Below, in pieces: positions 33,753 to 46,639 of a stretch of 64,000 bases of DNA; the stretch's first letter is position 1; every line of letters starts with the position of its first letter. Made by a program: the position numbers and the translations under genes. The notes under the pieces were generated by a model. That model saw nothing but the letters and a program-made list of their open reading frames with translations. It searched no databases and was not told where the DNA came from. This DNA comes from Cristatella mucedo (lineage: Eukaryota > Bryozoa > Phylactolaemata > Cristatellidae): positions 11,980,501 through 12,044,500 of the forward strand of contig WPIO01000004.1 in assembly GCA_009760855.2 (NCBI GenBank), written 5' to 3'.

Positions 33753-34845
33753 TCCTTTAAAACGGGTTTGTTCTCGCAATTTGACCATCTGCCTGTAAGC
33801 CATCTGCCTGTAAGCCCGGGTACAGCGCTAGCAGTATTTGTGCACATGCTCAATGTTAAATTTAACCCAATTATAACAACAATAAAATGACACCATACAT
33901 TGGCTAACATGTGTGTCACTCTGAGTAGAAGCAGCTGGCCTTCAAGTTATAGTTTACCCATCCTCAGTTTTTCCCTTGCTCCCCTTACGCGACACCGTCG
34001 CATTGCTATGTGGGTGGGCATCTGCCATTTCCTGGAGCACCACTTTCTGGAGTCAGCCATGATGTGAATGCCTTCAGCATTAACGAACACGTCCCTGTTT
34101 AGCTCTGGGCACGTGGCTGCTGTAGTGCATTTGTGCTGCTGCCAGGCGGCAGAGGAGCCTCCAGGGGCCGGCCTTTCCGCATTGCTATGCACGCGACCAA
34201 GTGAAGCAAAGCTCTGAAGAGACGACGAGAAATGGACGATTGACGTGACCATTTTGATTGCAACTGCTCATTCAATCGGCATCGGCGAGTTAGTTAGTAT
34301 GTTGATTCGATGGTGTATAAATACCGAGAGCAGCTCGACCTCCGTAGATTGAATCCTCGGTCGAATGCCAAGTGCACTGTCTCGTGGGAAGGTGTAATTA
34401 TGCATACATGCTTTACAAGCTTCAGTGTACAATGCCACTGGAAGTTGTAGGGATTTCGCATTTATAGCAATTGTGTTTCGGTGGACCTGCGTGCACTGCA
34501 AGCATCTCGTGCCGAGTGACAAATGGCCCCACACCGAATTTGCAGTTATTGCTTCAGGTTGAAGCTCCAACTGGACCGACACAAAGGGCCACGCTCTTAG
34601 GGCTCATGTCACACTAGGGGTTTGCCCTACAACACCGCCCCAGCCCCGAGAATCGGGGCAAGGGTCGAGAATCTGCCTCAGAACATTCTCGAATAAGCCC
34701 CTGATGGCAGTATAAAAATTCTCGGGTATTCCCGTTGAGTGGCTCAAATTAAACGATATTTTTATTATTATTATATCGTATTCACCCATGAGGAGAGGGC
34801 GAAGGCAAATAATCATATGAGACACCAGACATGGGCCACGGTTAG
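33753..34845. other. Receptor intron, nothing recognised
   Basis: A 17-bp direct duplication (CATCTGCCTGTAAGCC) occurs at about 33787-33818. Minus frames at 33947-34252 and 34268-34582 match no family known to me. Confidence 0.35.
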
Positions 34846-35008
34846 TTGAGAATGTCAGTAGCCCAGGAGGTTAGATGTTCTCTCTTTACGCCGAGGTCAT
34901 TGGTTGGAGTCCTGCAAAAGGTGATCCTTTTTCGCCAAATGCAAGCTGTGATAACAGCCGTTAATACTCTTCTGCTGCTATAACAAAGAGACTGTTAAAT
35001 TAGCCAAC
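34846..35008 (+). repeat. SINE-B copy
   Basis: Head with box A-like GTAGCCCAGGAGGTTAG and box B-like GGTTGGAGTCCTG, then GGTGATCCTTTTTCGCCAAA, GTGATAACAGCCGTTAATAC, CTCTTCTGCTGCTATAACAA and a GTTAAATTAGCCAAC end. Confidence 0.78.
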
Positions 35009-35999
35009 ATCAAAATCAGTCTGCACTGACTGAATGCATGTATGGGTATGTGGCTAACACCAGACCTTGCAGAAATAGGGATCTATGAAAGAGAGCCAAT
35101 CACTGGTAGCTGTGCACTCTATTTGGCAATAACCTTAAGCCCTTGCCCAATCGAATGCTTATTATGAGAGTCCTCGATAGCCCCAGGTGATTTGCCGACT
35201 TTACTTCTGCAACTCAACTACCTGTATGTGTGTTGCTAATCCACAGGCACGTCAGATGCTCGGGTCACCTGTGAAGCACCACACACATGGGCTAGAGCCT
35301 CTTAGCTTCTTGTAAAGAATAAATGCTTACTAGAATCTCGTATATCCGTGGTTATTTGTAAGACCGAAAGAGAAGCAGCACTGAGGCATTATTCTAACAG
35401 ACCACAAGTTCAGATTGAGGAGTCTGCTGCTGCTGCTGTCGGTGCTGGTGTTGCTGCTGCTACTGCTGCTGCTGTCAGGCTGCCGAGGCTGGACATCTCG
35501 AGTTCTAATAGGCTACTTCATATGTCCTTTCCTGCCAATGCTGCTACGTGACGCTGTTCTGCCTTTAATAGCATCGTGCATTCAATTTGGCCTACATTGG
35601 GCAGCAAGGGGACGAAACGGCAGCAGCCAAACTTTGCATCTTGCTCGTAAGACCGACTGCAGTTTCGATTTTAATCTGGTGCTGTCATGTCATGCAAAGC
35701 CACCGGCAAATACGTTCAAACACCAATTGCATGCAGTGCGAAGGGGGCTAAGGCCGATCTGGGCATCCAACAATGCAAGAGCAGTGCTGCAAGCAAGACT
35801 TTAGCCTCCTAAGTTCCTGACTGCTCACATCTCTGCTTTCATTTTGCTGCCACAAAGCCAAACCTGCCAATCTAGCAACAACCAGCTACAGGAGCCTGAA
35901 AGCCATGCAGTTACTGACAGGAAGTCTTGGGCAGGGAGTATGTGGAGTATTCTCAGCAACAGGTGCAAGCTCCCTCGAGCTCAGAAACCGACATGTGTA
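35009..35999. other. Receptor intron, nothing recognised
   Basis: Short TGC/GCT-rich tract at 35424-35475 creates a poly-Ala/Leu frame; no exon supported. Confidence 0.35.
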
Positions 36000-36990
36000 A
36001 TGCAATGTACTGTAATGTACCTCCGTTTGTAACTCCATCAAGCCATAATGACTATTTGGGTGTTACGCAGGAGAGTTTTGCATAGTGCACTGACAGCCTA
36101 AGTGGCTTTCGGTGCACATTCCGTAGCCAACAAACTTTATCTCATGCAACAAAAAGAACGTGGTAAGCATAGCAGAGTCAGGAGAGCAGTTGAGGTAGTG
36201 AGTAGCATGGAAGTAGCAGCTCAGGACCACTGAAAAGTATGAGCCATAGTTGGCAGCATGAGAGTAGCTGCGGTTGTGTAAGAATTGTGGAAGCGAGTAC
36301 CAGTCTTGGATCTGCTGAGCTGAAGCTTTTTTCGCCAACAGTCACTAAGCAGAGGAATGGAACAGCTAATTTTTTGTCCACACGGGACCTGAGGGCGCGA
36401 AGAGGCTACATGGCTACATTTTTGCAAGCCCTAGTGGGAGACTGCTCCTTATCTTAGACAGGGATCGGGTGTGATGGCTAGCTGTAGAAACAGTCATTTG
36501 AATGAAGCTTTTAAAATTAAGGCAGTTGTCGGAAATGGCACCTAAATTTCGAGCACGTGGTGATGGACGCACGACAGCATCACCTATTAAAAAGCAAAGC
36601 CTTTTAATCCAGCCTCACGCTTAGGGTGTCCTGTGAGCAGAAGTTGGGTTTTATCATAGTTTAGTTTCAAGAAGTTTTCCGACATCCATGATCGAATGCC
36701 GGAAATGCAAGCATTCAGTCTATCAGTTGCTGAAGCAGATTCCGAAGGTTTGAATGACAAAATCAGCTGAGTATCGTCTGCATAAAAATGACATCCTATT
36801 CCGTGGGCATTAATCACTTTTCCCACGGGTAGAGTATAAATAAAGAACAGCAAGGGACCGAGGACGGACCCTTGAGGGACTCCACAGGTGACCCGCCTGT
36901 GTGAGATCTGACCTCCACACGACACGGATTGAACACGATTAGACAAGTACGATTTGAACCACACTAGTGCCTCGTCTACCAAACGAGCGG
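36000..36990 (-). repeat. LINE-B with intact RT core motifs and internal deletion
   Basis: Read on the minus strand from 36990: an open RT segment with VWFKSYLSNRVQSVSCGGQ, CGVPQGSVLGPLLFFIYTLP and CHFYADDTQLILSF (catalytic YADD intact), then ARNLGA, a jump past the thumb region (about 36450), the C-terminal RVDKKLAVPFLCL block, the 3' UTR and an ACATT-type tail at about 36000. The deleted part is present in the copy at 42700-43620. Confidence 0.88.
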
Positions 36991-37825
36991 TGCAGTGCGG
37001 TGCGCGGCAAACGGGCAGAGTGATCTAGCAAGCAACGCTACTGCCACTGATTTAGCTGCCTGCGTGCCAGGGTCATCAGTGGCTGGCCAAAAGCTTCGTG
37101 CTGCAACCAACCGGGACAACAGCAGAACGCACTCGAGTGACTCTGAGTGGTCATTGCACAGCTTTTACCTTGCCAGGTTCCTGTGCAATAAAATAGAAGA
37201 ACAGCATCAGTCCAGCAACAGGTACAGTGGGAGGCAGGCTGCCGTACCCATACTAGCGAGGCAAAGTGCGAAGCAGGATTGCCAGTGAGAGAGACGCCAA
37301 GCTCCCTCATTGGCAAGTCAAAATTTTGGAAAGCAGTTGAAATTGGGCAGCTGTAGACTGCTGCTCAGCACCTGGTGCCGCCCTAGCGCTGCTCCATGCA
37401 CGGACTGGTGGCGACCGCCGAGCAAGAGGCTCAAAAGGGCCACGCTCCAGGCAGGCGCAGATTCCCTTTGTGGACATTCTAGATTTCCGGCCGTCTCGAC
37501 TGGCTTCAGCAGCAACCAAGCTGAATGGCTGAATAATGCCTTGATTAGCCAAGGCACGAACCTCTATTGGTGTGGTCAAAGCATTATGAGGCCAACGTTG
37601 CCACTACTCGCTGATAACCATAACGGTCTTACATTTCGGAAGAGTACTCCGGCCAATAGCAAGGAAGGATTTGCAAGGATTGGTGACCGGCCAAGCCAAC
37701 ATAGCTCTCAGTTTCTGGCCACATGCATCTCGCAGCTCCTAGTTTGACGCCCTGCCCTCTGCCCTTTTTGCATCCCTTTGGGCAATGTAACGGCATTGAA
37801 TTACAGTTAGATGTCAATTGCATGT
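36991..37825. other. Unassigned stretch with overlapping open frames
   Basis: Frames on both strands (37038-37316 minus, 37307-37747 both) overlap each other. No motif, no splice support. May be an unrecognised repeat. Confidence 0.3.
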
Positions 37826-37955
37826 GCTTCCTTTGTATAGGCCCCTTAGAGAACATAGTCGCTAGCCAGTAGGTGCAGTGCAAATGCCCCAGGGCTCGAG
37901 CTTAAGACCTTGGTCGTTAAAGGTATGCACCTTAGTACTTGGCTAAACTAAGGTG
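37826..37955 (-). repeat. SINE-A copy, diverged
   Basis: TTTGTATAGGCCCCTTAGAG, CCCCAGGGCTCGAGC and ACCTTGGTCGTTAAAGG in inverted order. Confidence 0.75.
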
Positions 37956-38756
37956 GTGGTCACTCGCAGTTCTAATCACCAGCTCAAACTCCAGTCAGCT
38001 ACTCTCCCGTCAGCTATTCTATCGTTCTCTGTCTTAGCAGAAGTGACTTCAAGGCACAAACCAATTAGATGATGTTGCTGACCACAAGGCCGATCATTTA
38101 GTCAGATCAGCATCCTTAGTCGGACATTAGGTTTTTGGATGACAGAGCCTTAGGCTGACTGCGGGGTCTTGAAAAATGTGGCTTTCAATCCACACAGCAA
38201 AATTGCTGAAATGGCGAATTTTTGCAGACTATGCGAGCAAAGTGTGATCATTCAATTTGCTACCGGCTGTGCTGGAGATAAGAGCTGTGCCTTGTTCCTG
38301 CTTCAGTCAAATACCAATTACATCGAACTAGTGGAGACCCGAATAAATAATGGACATTTTAACTTCTAGAAATTTGAATTTTTCAGGAAATTGGTAGCCT
38401 ATTATAGGACATTTTTGCGTTATAATTAATAAATTATATTTAAAACATTTTTTGGAAAATGCAACAACTTCCACGTCTTGAATTTTCTTAAAAGTTCCAA
38501 GCTTGACATGCTGAAGTGCTTTAGTAGACATAAATTTGCAGTGAAATTTTTTAATTAAATTTCCAATTTCAAAGAGGGATGCGAAAGTTGCTCCATCTCT
38601 ATTTTATTTGTTCAGTGCCGGCTTACGAATCAGTGGTGATTACCATTTATGGACTCACCTACATTAAAAGTTAAGCAAGTAGATAAACCATACCCGAAAG
38701 CTTTGTTTACATTATTATTATTACTAACATCATTCGATGACAAGCTCTGATAAAAG
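37956..38756. other. Receptor intron, nothing recognised
   Basis: AT-rich, no exon-like frame. Confidence 0.4.
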
Positions 38757-39450
38757 ATAATAATTATAAGCTACTCACATAATACGCTAGGGTGACTAAA
38801 TCTCTTCCTGGGCAATTAAAATATGCTGTAAAGGAAGCAATTATTGACTAATGATAACATGCACAGAGTCAGGGCACGCATACGCATACAATGGAAAATT
38901 CACATGGACCTGGCATATCAGTGAGGAACACGTGCGGTTTTAGCTTCCTTTTAGATGCTCCAAGTCAGAGAATGTCTTGACATCAGTCGAAGTGAGTTAC
39001 GAGCTTTAGGAGCATATGAACCTACGGTGCAGTATCCAGAGGATTTAAAGTGGCTTAGAGGCTCCGTGATACGATTTCAGTCAGAAGGCTTTCTAGCCTG
39101 ATTGGAAAGTAGTTAAAATAGGCAGGCAGCATGAGATTGAGGTGTTCTATAACTGAGTGGCAAAACCTTGAAGTCGATACACTGTTTGATAGGAGCTGGA
39201 AGTTGTGGGGTGTGGCAATTGTGATGTTCACGCCTCACGAGCCTAGCTTCAGATTTGTACACCAGCTGTAAGCGCCTTATTGCACTGACCTGAAGACCTG
39301 CAAGTAGTGAGATACAGTAGTCGAGACGGATTTCCACAAATACGTGGACCAACTTGGATGCGGCATCTCTCTAAAAGCAGGCCCGGTTTTTCGCGATGAG
39401 GCGAAGCTTTGAAAGTAGGCAGACTTGACTGCAAACCTGATCGAGGCACC
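38757..39450 (-). repeat. LINE-A, 3' UTR and RT C-terminal region
   Basis: Inverted tail, UTR blocks, then the RT region corresponding to RLDYCISLLAGLQVSAIRRL and LQLVYKSEARLVRREHH. More diverged than the adjacent copy. Confidence 0.82.
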
Positions 39451-39985
39451 TAATAATAATAGTAATAATAATGCACTTGATAAAGCGCCCCCAGAGAATT
39501 TAATCTCTTTCTAGGCGCTTTACATTTGCTGCAAAGGGAAATGCAATTGAATGGTAAGTAAAATCATGCTTGAAAAACAAACAAAATTAATTACATGGTT
39601 AGGGTTGATATGCACAGGGTCAGCATGCAAATGTGGTTAGTGGCAGCATGCACAGTGTCAGCACGCATAAGCACATCAAGGACGAATCACAGGGACCCAC
39701 TAAATGCTGTCCTAAATAGGTGTGTTTTTAAGTTCCTTTTAAATGTGGTCAGGTCAGGGGATGTTCTGACGCAGGTCGGGAGGGAGTTCCAGCCTAGTGA
39801 AAAATCACTTTGGTACAGATCACCCAGATTGCATGCAGCTACCACAGGATATATGCTAGCTGAGCTTATTTTGATGCTTAGGTTTTCTAATTGCTGTGTG
39901 AAATTAGATTTTCCTTTCGCTCTAAAATTGATTGAATCTTCATGCAGTCTGATAAAGCTCACTGCCGTCAAAGTGTGAATTTCAA
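39451..39985 (-). repeat. LINE-A 3' end with internal deletion
   Basis: Inverted (ATT)n tail, UTR almost identical to 33385-33752, then GWNSLPTCVRTSPDLTTFKR joined directly to ISSASIYPVVAACNLGDLYQ-SDFSL; the approximately 120 residues normally between these blocks are missing. It sits tail-to-5'-end against the older copy at 38757. Confidence 0.82.
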
Positions 39986-40403
39986 CACTACAGGCAGCCG
40001 TGAAGTTAAGAGAATTTGACGTGCTGGGAGGCAGGATGGGATGACAGCACAGGTACGGCTGTATCTCTACTGAGAAGAATTCCTCCTGGTATTATTGAAA
40101 AAGTCCAGTATCTGAACTGATAGTTTGCTTGCAGTTCTAATGACCGACGCTGCACCGATAACGACGATTCGTTCGTCGACAGCCGCTAAAACGAACAGAC
40201 CTCAGAGCTAGACATTGCACGAGCGCCTCTGATGAAGGGTTTTCTACAGCCTTCACACAAAATGGCTCACTGCCAAGCATAGGTCTGCATTTATTTTCAA
40301 GGGCAGGCTTAATTCTTTTGCATTGGTGCGGAAAGTATGAGAGATAATTTTCCAACTACTGCCACTAAGTTGGCAAGAGCGCTGCTGCTAGATTGCTTCT
40401 TAC
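39986..40403. other. Receptor intron, nothing recognised
   Basis: No exon-like frame of fitting phase. Confidence 0.4.
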
Positions 40404-40584
40404 GTGATATACGATAAGCTCCAGTTTGTTCCAGGCCATGCTATAAAGAAGCACTCAAGTTCCTGTTGATTCTTCATAACCAGCACACAGTAGAAGTTCG
40501 ATGGGTATTCAGGGTATTCATCCTCTTCCACGACGCCCGAGAGCGAACTCCGCTGTTGGTCCGTAGGCACCTTTTCCTCAAAAC
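40404..40584 (-). CDS. Receptor exon, D1 first half
   Basis: Frame ending at a strong GTAAGA donor in phase 2, which matches the next exon (32638). It encodes YPSNFYCVLVMKNQQELECF, FIAWPGTNWSLSYI after an acidic lead. The pair C-x11-C followed by an aromatic is C1/C2 of the cytokine-receptor fold; gp130 has LSCIVNEGKKMRCEW at this place (Trp replaced by Phe here). The start at 40584 (acceptor CAAACTGGTAG) gives the expected phase 1 but is less certain than the end. Confidence 0.8.
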
Positions 40585-40837
40585 CTACCAGTTTGAAGAC
40601 CACGAGATAAACAGTATCTTCATAATCGCCAAACTAGTGGCTGCTTAGCAGCACTCCGACGAAGCCACTACTGTCCCTACCTGCAGCCAAGTGCAGTGTA
40701 GCTCACCAACCTGTTATTGCTTACCAGTACTCAGCTAGTAGCTACTAATTGCTGTAGCTTACAGCATTTCTTAATTGATGACATTTAAAAGGAAGCTTAG
40801 AACTCATTTGTTACTTACAGATTTTTTCTCCGCCTAT
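40585..40837. other. Presumed receptor intron
   Basis: Upstream of the first identified receptor exon. Nothing recognised. Confidence 0.4.
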
Positions 40838-41410
40838 ATAATAATAATGTATTTGGTATAGCAACCTCAGCGAACTCAATTTCTGTCTAGGTACTTTACA
40901 TTTGTTGCAAAGGAAGCACGATCGAATGGTTAGTGGTATCATGCTCAATGACAACGAGAATAACATGCTTAAGGGTAGCATGCACAGGGTCAGCATGCAA
41001 AAATGGTTAGTGGCAGCATGCACAATGTCAGCACGCATAACCACACTAAGCACCAATCACAAAGATCCACCAAATACTGTCATAAATAGATGCATTTTTA
41101 GTTTTTTAATCTGGTCATAACAGGAGATGTCGTGACGCAAGTCGGACGCGAGTTTCAGGCTTTTGCAGCTTCCGAACTAAAGGCACGGTCTCCAAAGGAT
41201 TTGAGATTCGTACGAGGTATAGGTAAACGATTAGATTCCGAAAAGTGAATGGTACAATGCATAGCCTGGTGGGGGAGTTGATCTAATAGGTACGCTGGAG
41301 CCAAAGAGTGAAGGGACCTGAAAGTGAGTGACAGAACCCTTAATTCGATGCATTGCTTGACTGGGAGCCAGTGCAGGTCGGCGAGACGGGGTGTGGTATA
41401 GACTGTGCTT
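40838..41410 (-). repeat. LINE-A 3' half
   Basis: Inverted ATT tail, UTR (GGTAGCATGCACAGGGTCAG), then RT C-terminal blocks up to the HWLPVKQ-equivalent region. Confidence 0.85.
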
Positions 41411-41479
41411 TGTGTTTATTCTGCTTGCTGAAATTTGAGTAGCTATCGCTAACAAATGGATATGCTCGCTGTTCAGCTT

Positions 41480-41575
41480 ATGAAACAAAGCTACATAGAG
41501 ATTCAATTCTCAAAGTATGCTACATGAGTGTTTCTTATTATTGCCATTATAACTATGTTTTATTATTACTGTCAT
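41480..41575 (+). repeat. LINE-A/SINE-A tail fragment
   Basis: ACATAGAGATTCAATTCTCA, AGTATGCTACATGAGTG and an interrupted ATT tail. Confidence 0.5.
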
Positions 41576-42273
41576 TGTAGCTATCTGAGAGAGATTTCAG
41601 AGAGTAGATTCAAGGACAAAGAGTAATCCAGTAAGACTTTGAAGCATTAGGTACACCAGGAATTTCTTTTTCAAGGCTGCCTCCATTCATTATATAAATC
41701 TTTGCTCTTGCTAATGTAACAGACAAGCGCATTCTATGTTTTCCTTATATGCTAATGTCACATAGCTGCACTTGTGCTTTTATCTTCCCCTGTGTTTTAC
41801 CATCTCAAAGTCTCTCAGCAAAATTGCAGCACACGTTGCCGATATTTTCACTTGGTATTGGTTTGCCGCAGGCAAACTTCCTCAAATTTAACTATGCTTA
41901 AACCCCGATGACAAGATAGGGGAAATGTATCGTCGCTAAAAAAGTGAAAAACCAAATACTTCTAATGAGCTCGACACTCATACCTCTAGCGAATAACCTC
42001 TGCACGGACTCGGGGTGTTCTGTTCTAGTGAGAGATGTTACTAGATGACTACATCGTCTCAAAATTCAAATCGGCCAACCAAAATTATGTCTTATTACAT
42101 TAAGCTATTTAACCTTGCTAAAATAGAATTTTCTTATAGATATACATATATATATATTTCTTATTTTCTTATATCTTTTCTATAGTCTAAGAAAGCATAT
42201 TTAAGATGTTTCTCGATTTTTGATATCCCGTCTCGTGATATATACCCATTTTAGATATTTCTATAAAAAAAAG
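41576..42273. other. AT-rich stretch, nothing recognised
   Basis: Short TA tract at 42134-42156. No exon-like frame. Confidence 0.4.
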
Positions 42274-42430
42274 TATATTTCACTTGTATAGCACCCTAAG
42301 AGATGTTAGTCTCTTTCCAGACGTTTCATATGTGCCGTAGAACTCAGATCCACGAACTCGGTCGTTAAAACTTTTAGCACCTTGACCTAGGTTATCAAAG
42401 ACTAGCTCCTTAACCTCGAGCCAAACCAGG
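42274..42430 (-). repeat. SINE-A copy, older long-head variant
   Basis: CACTTGTATAGCACCCTAAG, CATATGTGCCGTAGAACTCA and a doubled ACCTTGACC/GTTAAA head region ending CGAGCCAAACCAGG. Confidence 0.75.
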
Positions 42431-42699
42431 GTGAATACTCTGCATAGCCTTCGCTGCCCAAACATTTGTATGTCCTCGACATTCTCTATCGCGTCAGCTT
42501 TCCAAAGTCACCACTAATAAATATCTGACGTACTTGGTGAAAGCTGAGTATATTATAGAGCCCATCCGACAAGATGGCTAGCAGAACCGTATCAAACGGG
42601 TTCTTCGTAGTCCGAGTCTATATGACCCTAGCTGTATCACAGAGTTTGCAACATATGCACAGATCGAGAGTGCTTTATGCGCGTGTTAAGAGAACGACC

Positions 42700-43620
42700 T
42701 ACTGATTTGCGAATCAGCCCCGCTACCACGGAAGACCAGTAGGATTAAAAAGCTTTGCTCTTCTAATAGGTGACGCTTTTGTGCGACCGTCACCACGTGC
42801 TCGAAATTTAGGTGTCGTTTTCGACAGCTGCCTCAATTTTAAAACCTTCATTCGGAAGACTGCTTCTACAGCTAGCCATCACGTCCGATCTCTATCCAAG
42901 ATTCGGAGCTATCTTCCATAGTGACATGCAAAAAATTTAATTAGCTTCTTAGTTTTGTCTCGGCTTGATTATTGTAACTCCCTTTCGGGTGAGCCACCAA
43001 AGAAAGCTATTAGGCCACTGCAGCTGACTGTGAATATGGATGCAAGGCTAGTCTTCAAGTCCCAGAGGTTTGAGAACGTGTCTCCTCTGCTAAAAGAGCG
43101 GGAATGGATGCCGGTTGAGCAACGAATACAGAGCAAAGTTCTTATGCTGACCCACAAGGCCCGCCACGGCTTGACTCCTTCGTACCTAGCTGAACTTCTC
43201 CATCAGTTTCAGCGTGTTCGCGCCCTCAGGTCCTGTGTGGACAATAAATTAACTGTTCCATTCCTCTGCTTAAAGACCGTTGGCGACAGAAGCTTTTGCT
43301 CTGCATGTCCTAAATTGTGGGACTCGCTCCACAATTCTTAAGCAACGACAACTACTCTCATGCTGCCAACTATGGCTCATCCTTTTCAGCGGTTCTGAGC
43401 TGCTACTTCCATGCTACTCACTACCTCAACTGCTCTCGTGACTCTGCTATGCTTCCCACTTTTTCTTTGTTGCGTGAGACGAAGTCTGTTGGGTACTGAA
43501 TGCGTACCGAAAGCCGCTTAGGCTGTGAGTGTGCTATACAAAACTCTCCTGCGTAACACCCACATGGTCTTTATGAATTTTTGAAGTTCCAGACGGAGAT
43601 ACATTACATTACATTACAGT
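42700..43620 (+). repeat. LINE-B, C-terminal RT region, 3' UTR and tail
   Basis: Best LINE-B reference for the 3' half: ARNLGVVFDSCLNFKTFIRK, LDYCNSLSGEPPKKAIRPLQ, REWMPVEQRIQSKVLMLTHK, ARHGLTPSYLAELLHQFQRV, VGDRSFCSACPKLWDSLHNS, then about 300 bp of UTR and GAGATACATTACATTACATT. The style is L2/CR1. Confidence 0.9.
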
Positions 43621-43824
43621 AGGCAGCCACCTCAGCTGATAGCTATTCGTCAGCGTGAGAGATTCCATGACGTCCAGCATTAGTTCAAGCATTTATGTCA
43701 GTGATATCTGCGCTATCTCCACTGCCTCAGCAGAATGGCGTCATGGCAATCTTTCAATCCTGGATTGTGACTTTGGATTGCACTAGATCTTTAAGATTCT
43801 GCCCATGCTTTGTCCTATGTAGGT

Positions 43825-43838
43825 TAATATATATATAC

Positions 43839-43928
<90 letters not shown>
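43825..43928. repeat. (TA)n(GT)n compound microsatellite
   Basis: TA units at 43825-43849 followed by about 40 GT units. Confidence 0.97.
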
Positions 43929-43931
<3 letters not shown>

Positions 43932-43967
43932 GGGGTGTATTTGTTTGCTTATTTATTTATTATAATA

Positions 43968-44084
43968 TCTAATTCATTTTTGTAGCGCCTTAAGAGAACG
44001 TAATCTTTGTCCAGGTACTTCACATGTGCCGCAGGACTCGAGCCCAAGACCTTGGTCATCAAATGCATTCGCCTAACCATGCTA
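43968..44084 (-). repeat. SINE-A copy, diverged
   Basis: TTTTTGTAGCGCCTTAAGAG, ATGTGCCGCAGGACTCGAGC and AAGACCTTGGTCATCAAATG. Confidence 0.78.
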
Positions 44085-44215
44085 TGATTGTTGACGTTGA
44101 GCTTGCTACTAGTAACCATTAGATCATGCTTCCCTTACAAAATGTGTAAAGTGGCCAGAAAGAGGTTAAGTTCTCTGGAAGTGCTACTCAAATTTGTTAT
44201 AATTATTACTGTTAC
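44085..44215 (+). repeat. LINE-A 3' UTR end
   Basis: Begins at TGATTGTTGACGTTGAGC, abutting the SINE-A head, and continues to AAAGTGGCCAGAAAGAGGTT and an ATT-like tail. Confidence 0.75.
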
Positions 44216-46639
44216 TAAACTGCTAACACCTGCACACGTAAATAAGGAGAATTGCAGTGGCAGATATCGATGAATTAGCTGCTCTGGTCGTTAATTCTGG
44301 CACATAAAATTCCAGTAAAACTCTTATTAATTTTTTAATTCGGTTCTCCTGCTATAAATCAAACAGCTTACATTATACATTGACGAAATTCAAAAGATCC
44401 GATTATTTGGCGCAGAGATATTGTTGAAGGTGAAAAAGCATGTCTTTCTTTTGATACTTCGCAATCACATTTTGAAATGATCAGATTAAAAAGCACAGAC
44501 CGCTAGGTACGTCTGTGAAGAATTTTAACGGCAGCCATCACATCCAGCATTTAAGTATTACATTGGTCACTTGGAGAGGCAAAGATTCAAATAAGCTTTT
44601 AAGCGGTATTTCTGTAGTTTCTATTTTCATGATTGTTGACTGTGTGAACTATTTTGTGATTTTCTACACCGGCGAGTTAATCTGGAACTCGGCCAAATCT
44701 CTTCACGTGCTGAGTTACTGGCATATATGAAGCCACCTTGAAATATGAATAACAGGAAATTTCCTCACAATGGCACAATCTTAATATAAAAATAAGTCTT
44801 TTATAAAATCCCTTAGAGATTTTTATCTCAATTCAGGTGCTTTTCAAATCACTGCAAGTAAGGTGATAAGCAATAGTTAATGAAAGTCACGTAGACTGCT
44901 TTGGCAAGCATGCAAAAGCACACAATTATCAAGCTAGGATGAGCATTATTAAACATTACTCAAATGACTCACGGCCGCTGGTTAGTAGGACCCGTGGTGT
45001 TAATACTCAGTCAATTACATACAGGTAGGCCAAGCACAGTGGGGAAAAAATGGTCCATCGGGGTGTTGTACAAAAGCATATAGTTGTTGATCCCGAGACC
45101 AATAGCTTTTCTGAGACCAATAATGACATTAACGCCAATTAGCATGCTTTAGTTCGAAGGATTATTGTTTTAAGAGATGCTGATAGTCATACACAAGTGA
45201 GCCCAAGTTTGGATTAATTAAAATCAAGTTATTCTTGAGTCTCGCAAAGAAAGACGCATTGAAATATCAATTCCTTGTAGCTTGGAGTCGCACAAGTAAA
45301 TCTAGCATTTCTGGTGCAGAAAGTCTGTCATTTTCGCCCAATTATTGCTACGTATCGTCTCTTTGTGCAACACTTTGCTCCGACATCACTTTGAAAGAAT
45401 TGTTCAAGGGTTTTACTTACTTATATGGTACAAATTTATAGGGAACATAGTATATGTACACGACCCATCAAATTACAGCTATGTAATATATTTCTATGAA
45501 ATTTGACATAGTTAAACCCTTGAAGATTTAACTTACGGATATCCCCTCAATATATCCCAAGGAACGTCATTCGATCGCGTGGTAATTTACCACCGTGAAG
45601 CTGCACTTAGCAATTCAAAATTTATATCAGATGTGCCATGAAAAACTAACATGTAAATTTTGAGGCCATTTTATAACACATATTCTCCTGTAAATTGCGT
45701 AGGTTACAATCTGATAGTGGAATAAAGAAAAATCTTTACATATGTATGTGTGTGTATAATAAAAATGTCGAATAAATTATTTGCCTTGTTAATCAGCTTT
45801 TAATTTCTCGTTTCTATTCAGACAGTTTGCCATATCGCGTCTATAGAGTAAGAAATCAAACTAACGAGCTTGCGAAACTCGAAGGTGCTAACAATAATTT
45901 CTGATAATTATATATACCTCACAATCTCCTTGGAAACACGCGTGTTGAATCAAATTAGCCGGAGCCAGATATTGTACCTGAGGTTGTATTATGATATCTT
46001 TGATCAAAAGCTAACCAAAACCTTTCCGGTAACGTGTCTATACACACACAGTTTAAGATACCTTGAGAGGTTTGCTAAATTGTTAATCTAGTTATGTGAC
46101 TCCAGGCTATCAGAAATTGCTATGCCTCACCATCATCACGAGAAAACCAGCAGAGACGCAGTCAATAACCTTATTTTTACTTAGCACGATCAGAGATACA
46201 CTTGCATGTGGCTGTCACATATGTATGCGCACAAAAAGAAAAATGCGAAGCTTATTTCAAAAGTAGCGGATAAAAATGCGCCAGAAATTCTCTGCTTTGT
46301 GTATAACTGCTTGACATTTCTTTAACTCAAATGTGGCGTGACGAGTTCTGGAGAGTTAATTTTACTAATTTATTTTAAAGTGGAGTGGCAAGGAGCCACA
46401 CGACTTTTATTATAAGTAGGTCAGCTTGGTTTTTGAGTCCACAAAAAGACCACGGTCATCTGCTATGTAAGCCAGTGAGCACATACAGAATGACGCTCTG
46501 TTTCCGTTCCTCGATAATGGTGTTTCAAAGTGCTTTCATTGCATTTGTACATAGCGCCGTTAAACCTACTTGTTGTTGCCATGGTTACGGATCTGGAAGA
46601 TGTCAGCAAGATTAAAATATCAAAAACCGTTTTGCCTTG
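44216..46639. other. AT-rich stretch with one degenerate LINE-A end
   Basis: About 44790-44935 (minus) shows a decayed LINE-A tail (CCTTAGAGATTTTTATCTCA, TTCAGGTGCTTTTCAAATCA). The remainder has no supportable exon; weak frames at 44515-44730 and 45235-45441 have no family resemblance. Confidence 0.35.
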
